DNA of 5,725 bases, taken from Candidatus Merdenecus merdavium (GTDB taxonomy: Bacteria > Bacillota > Clostridia > Lachnospirales > Lachnospiraceae). Shown in pieces: positions 5,591 through 5,725 of this stretch. Numbering within the stretch: position 1 is the stretch's first letter; each line of letters opens with the position of its first letter. Location of the stretch: NCBI GenBank assembly GCA_018715425.1, contig DVLR01000309.1, positions 1 through 5,725 on the forward strand. Direction: 5' to 3'. The notes beneath the pieces were generated by a model. The model searched no databases, had not been told where the DNA came from, and saw only the letters and a list, made by a program, of their open reading frames with translations. Both the position numbers and the translations under genes were made by a program.

Positions 5591-5605
5591 GTATAAATTT
5601 ATACC
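5590..5605. repeat. 16-bp perfect palindrome after the DUF1700 stop codon
   Basis: GGTATAAATTTATACC reads the same on both strands. It starts on the last base of the TAG stop (5588-5590). It could form only a 6-bp stem with a 4-nt loop and has no following T-run, so it is not a terminator. It may be an operator for something to the right or simply a chance event in AT-rich DNA. Confidence 0.5.
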
Positions 5606-5683
5606 GTTCCAATATTAAACCATATGCCGTGAAACATTTTAAAACGAAAACAAATACATTTTCATAAAAATTTTTAAAACAAA

Positions 5684-5717
5684 ATAAGACCGCTCATCTC
5701 CTGATGTGCGGTCTTAT
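5684..5717. terminator. Strong stem-loop terminator, probably bidirectional
   Basis: A 10-bp perfect stem pairs ATAAGACCGC (5684-5693) with GCGGTCTTAT (5708-5717). It continues after one T.T mismatch with CATC/GATG (5695-5698 with 5703-5706) and a TCCT tetraloop. On the plus strand it is followed by a modest CTTTC. On the minus strand the stem is followed by TTTGTTTT, a better U-tract. It can end the DUF1700 transcript, about 95 nt beyond its stop, and probably also a leftward gene beyond the window edge. The 93 bp between (5591-5683) hold only the palindrome at 5590-5605 and AT-rich DNA. Confidence 0.85.
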
Positions 5718-5725
5718 CTTTCATC

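Noticed and set aside
570..5631. Ten-base repeat ATATGCCGTG at 570-579 and 5622-5631
   Set aside because: A shared 10-mer is expected several times by chance in a window of this length, and the two contexts are otherwise unlike.

Overview
The window is AT-rich DNA with strong AGGAGG-type ribosome binding sites and TATAAT or TGnTAAAAT promoters. Its protein families (clostridial-type BrnQ, DUF1700/HAAS, XRE-cupin, Cfa) suggest a low-GC Firmicute, most likely a member of the Clostridia. No genus can be fixed from the sequence. There are six genes: one cut by the left edge and five complete. No rRNA, tRNA, CRISPR array, insertion sequence, phage gene or integrase was seen.

Layout from left to right: (1) the C-terminal 169 codons of a BrnQ branched-chain amino acid carrier (1-510, +). 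(2) A complete cytoplasmic GH29 alpha-L-fucosidase (615-1940, +) behind its own extended -10 promoter. (3) A small MscS-family mechanosensitive channel (2085-2924, +). (4) A dyad terminator at 2902-2941, whose left arm lies in the last codons of the channel gene. It separates the channel from the convergent (5) cyclopropane-fatty-acyl-phospholipid synthase gene cfa (2961-4127, -). (6) A 215-bp divergent control region with back-to-back promoter elements and inverted repeats. (7) An XRE-type helix-turn-helix regulator with a C-terminal cupin sensor (4343-4882, +). (8) A DUF1700/HAAS-type membrane protein (5048-5590, +) with its own promoter. (9) A 16-bp perfect palindrome right after its stop codon and a strong stem-loop terminator near the right edge (5684-5717).

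How the genes may fit together: most products act at the cytoplasmic membrane. BrnQ imports amino acids, the MscS-like channel releases solutes on hypo-osmotic shock, Cfa changes unsaturated acyl chains in phospholipids, and the DUF1700 protein is a membrane-anchored envelope-stress-type protein. The XRE-cupin regulator is divergent from cfa and shares a compact control region with it, so it is the best local candidate for controlling cfa; this is inference from position. The fucosidase is the outlier. It has no neighbouring fucose transport or catabolism genes and looks more GC-rich than its neighbours, which suggests a separately acquired or independently used gene.

No clearly new multi-gene system is visible. 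The parts most worth checking are the cfa/regulator control region, the isolated fucosidase, the DUF1700 gene without a PadR partner, and the palindrome after it.
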